Source of the DNA: Pollutimonas sp963706785
GTDB lineage: Bacteria; Pseudomonadota; Gammaproteobacteria; Burkholderiales; Burkholderiaceae_B
Direction of reading: 5' to 3'
Assembly: GCA_963706785.1 (NCBI GenBank)
Contig: CAVPNJ010000001.1
Coordinates: 186,001 to 250,000 of the forward strand
Length of the DNA: 64,000 nt
The notes beneath the pieces were generated by a model. It saw nothing but the letters and a program-made list of their open reading frames with translations. It was not told the DNA's origin and made no database searches. Made by a program: the position numbers and the translations under genes. Below, piece by piece: positions 62,782-64,000 of this stretch; positions within the stretch are counted from its first letter, which is position 1, and every line of letters begins with the position of its first letter.

Positions 62782-63788
62782 GGCCGTAGTACCTCGCATT
62801 CAATGCCGGCATCCGTAAATACGGTCGTCAGCGCCTCTTGTGTAACTGGCTCGCCCTGGACCGCAATAACAAGCTGGCCATAAGGCGTATCTTTGATCCG
62901 GCTGACAGAACCCTGCAAGATGCTCAGATCCAGCTTTAGGTCGCGGCTTACCCTGCTCAACATTGGCTGGACCGTCGATTCGCCGCGGAAACTTAAACGT
63001 ATCAGGCGACCTTCAACCCCTTGGGCCATATCACGCCAGCCTTCAGCATCGACCCCACTTTCCGACAACAATGATTGAGTGACTGGATGCTGGGGATGCA
63101 AAAACACATCGAGTACATTGCCAGACTCTACGATGACGCCGGCGTCAATGACAGCCACACGGTCACACACGGTGCGAATCACATCCATGCCATGGGTAAT
63201 CAGGATTATGGTCAGACCCAGCCGTTGATTGATATCCAGCAGTAAGCGCAAGATGGACTGGGTCGTTTCAGGATCAAGCGCAGAGGTTGCCTCGTCACAT
63301 AGCAATAATTCGGGACGGTTGGCCAGCGCCCGAGCAATCCCGACCCGCTGCTGCTGCCCGCCGGATAGCTGTCGCGGGTATTTACTGGCATGGTCGCTAA
63401 GGCCAACCAGCGCCAGCACTTCGTGCGCCCTTTCAAGCTGAGCAGGCCGTGACAGGCCGGCCAGTCGTAATGGGAAACAGACGTTATCCAGAACCGTACG
63501 CGAGCGCAGCAAATTGAAATGTTGAAACACCATGCCTACGCGGCGACGAAACAGTCGCAGTTGGGCTTCATTATATTCAGTGATGTTTTTGCCGTGGACC
63601 CAAACAGTGCCCTGGCTAGGCGTTTCCAGCAGATTCAACATGCGGATCAACGTGCTTTTGCCTGCGCCCGAACGTCCGATTATTCCGAATACTTCTCCCT
63701 GCCGGATATGCAGGTCCACACCGGCCAAGGCGTGCGAGATGCGCCCCGGCGTCACATAGGTTTTGTGAATATTTTTCAGGACAATCAA
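62778..63788 (-). CDS. metN: Methionine ABC transporter ATP-binding protein (MetN)
   Basis: 336-residue ATPase with a C-terminal NIL/ACT-like regulatory domain (about residues 265-336) that binds methionine and inhibits transport in E. coli. Walker A GRSGAGKST near residue 38, Q-loop FQHFNLLRSRTVLDNV, signature LSGGQQQRVGIARALA and Walker B LLLCDEATSALDPE are visible. The start is TTG at 63788 (LIVLKNIHKTY), as no ATG or GTG is in frame nearby. First gene of metNIQ. Confidence 0.94.
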   Translation of the reverse strand: MIVLKNIHKTYVTPGRISHALAGVDLHIRQGEVFGIIGRSGAGKSTLIRMLNLLETPSQGTVWVHGKNITEYNEAQLRLFRRRVGMVFQHFNLLRSRTVLDNVCFPLRLAGLSRPAQLERAHEVLALVGLSDHASKYPRQLSGGQQQRVGIARALANRPELLLCDEATSALDPETTQSILRLLLDINQRLGLTIILITHGMDVIRTVCDRVAVIDAGVIVESGNVLDVFLHPQHPVTQSLLSESGVDAEGWRDMAQGVEGRLIRLSFRGESTVQPMLSRVSRDLKLDLSILQGSVSRIKDTPYGQLVIAVQGEPVTQEALTTVFTDAGIECEVLRP

Positions 63789-63850
63789 AACGTTGGCTTC
63801 TAAAAAGAAAACGCAGTTAAATCGCTGATGGTGTCACAATTTAGCATAAT

Positions 63851-63866
63851 GAAGCGTGGACGCTTC
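63851..63866. promoter_or_regulatory. Short hairpin upstream of metN
   Basis: GAAGCG-TGGA-CGCTTC, a 6-bp stem, lies about 63 bases upstream of the metN start. It could be part of the leader or the end of something else; no SAM or methionine riboswitch is recognisable here. Confidence 0.3.
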
Positions 63867-63964
63867 TTTCGCGGCGGCTAATAAGGAAGATAAAATACCA
63901 CTGATAGTCACGCACCCATGCACATCGGCATCCGAAATGCTAACGTATGGTGCGAACAATAAAA

Positions 63965-63985
63965 AACCAGCCGCATGGGCTGGTT
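63965..63985 (-). terminator. Rho-independent terminator of a minus-strand gene beyond the window
   Basis: AACCAGCC/GGCTGGTT form an 8-bp stem followed on the minus strand by six T. It would end a leftward gene lying to the right of the window. The 175 bases between metN and it contain no clear gene. Confidence 0.75.
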
Positions 63986-64000
63986 TCTTACTAAAAACGA

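Noticed and set aside
63789..63964. SAM or methionine riboswitch upstream of metN
   Set aside because: Only a 6-bp hairpin is seen; no conserved SAM-riboswitch core could be recognised.
1..64000. CRISPR array, prophage or complete insertion sequence
   Set aside because: No regularly spaced repeats, no phage structural or integrase genes and no transposase were found on either strand.

Overview
The window looks like the chromosome of a betaproteobacterium of the order Burkholderiales, most likely the family Alcaligenaceae (Pusillimonas/Bordetella/Achromobacter relatives). The evidence is three Bug/TctC-type binding proteins (one of them a fragment), a surA-rsmA pair with no pdxA between them, an amgK-murU pair divergent from lptD, a class I fumarase, and gene order and protein similarity recalled from that family. 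The DNA is Gram-negative and moderately GC-rich. No phage, plasmid, CRISPR or complete insertion sequence is visible.

Left part, 1-12.4 kb: accessory catabolism. Positions 1-5.2 kb hold a TctC fragment, an IclR regulator, a TRAP transporter (dctQ, dctM, dctP) and a small barrel protein. Every one of these genes is interrupted by one-base indels although the codons between the indels look conserved. Next to this block is an intact second IclR regulator, divergent from an intact TRAP binding protein and a type II dehydroquinase (aroQ). The protocatechuate ortho-cleavage genes follow: pcaQ divergent from pcaH-pcaG-pcaB-pcaC. Dehydroquinase makes dehydroshikimate, the precursor of protocatechuate in quinate/shikimate degradation, so the two sets probably form one aromatic/hydroaromatic module. 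pcaD and pcaIJ are not in the window. A tRNA-Arg(CCU) gene with its terminator closes this part.

Middle part, 12.6-34 kb: an orphan Bug binding protein and an AEC transporter are followed by housekeeping genes: tsaE, an amidase (amiC type), a DedA protein, mutL, miaA, purM, hda, a HAD phosphatase, pcnB and folK. Two catabolic modules come next. One is a three-gene CoA operon (MaoC-like hydratase, CaiB CoA-transferase, CitE-like lyase) that fits itaconate/mesaconate/citramalate breakdown. The other, divergent from it, is a sugar-acid dehydratase of the IlvD/Edd family with an RraA-like aldolase and a Bug binding protein. A strong foldback structure with 31-bp perfect arms lies before fumA. An enoyl-CoA hydratase gene completes this stretch.

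Right part, 34-64 kb: glyQ-glyS-gmhB-plsC and a SprT-like metallopeptidase form a tight operon. gloA and fadE follow, each carrying one frameshift. A few small genes come next, then a DNA ligase with its partner exonuclease, an unusual UvrD-like helicase ending in a DUF5710-like domain, an SpmAB-type membrane protein, rsmA-surA-lptD, amgK-murU, a coiled-coil membrane protein, an amino-acid ABC transporter (glnHPQ) and a methionine ABC transporter (metNIQ).

The observations most worth following up are the sharply bounded block of indels at the left end, the IclR-controlled binding protein/dehydroquinase pair, the 31-bp foldback, the UvrD-DUF5710 fusion near a ligase/exonuclease pair that lacks its usual Lhr helicase, and a GlnP permease with about 60 additional residues.
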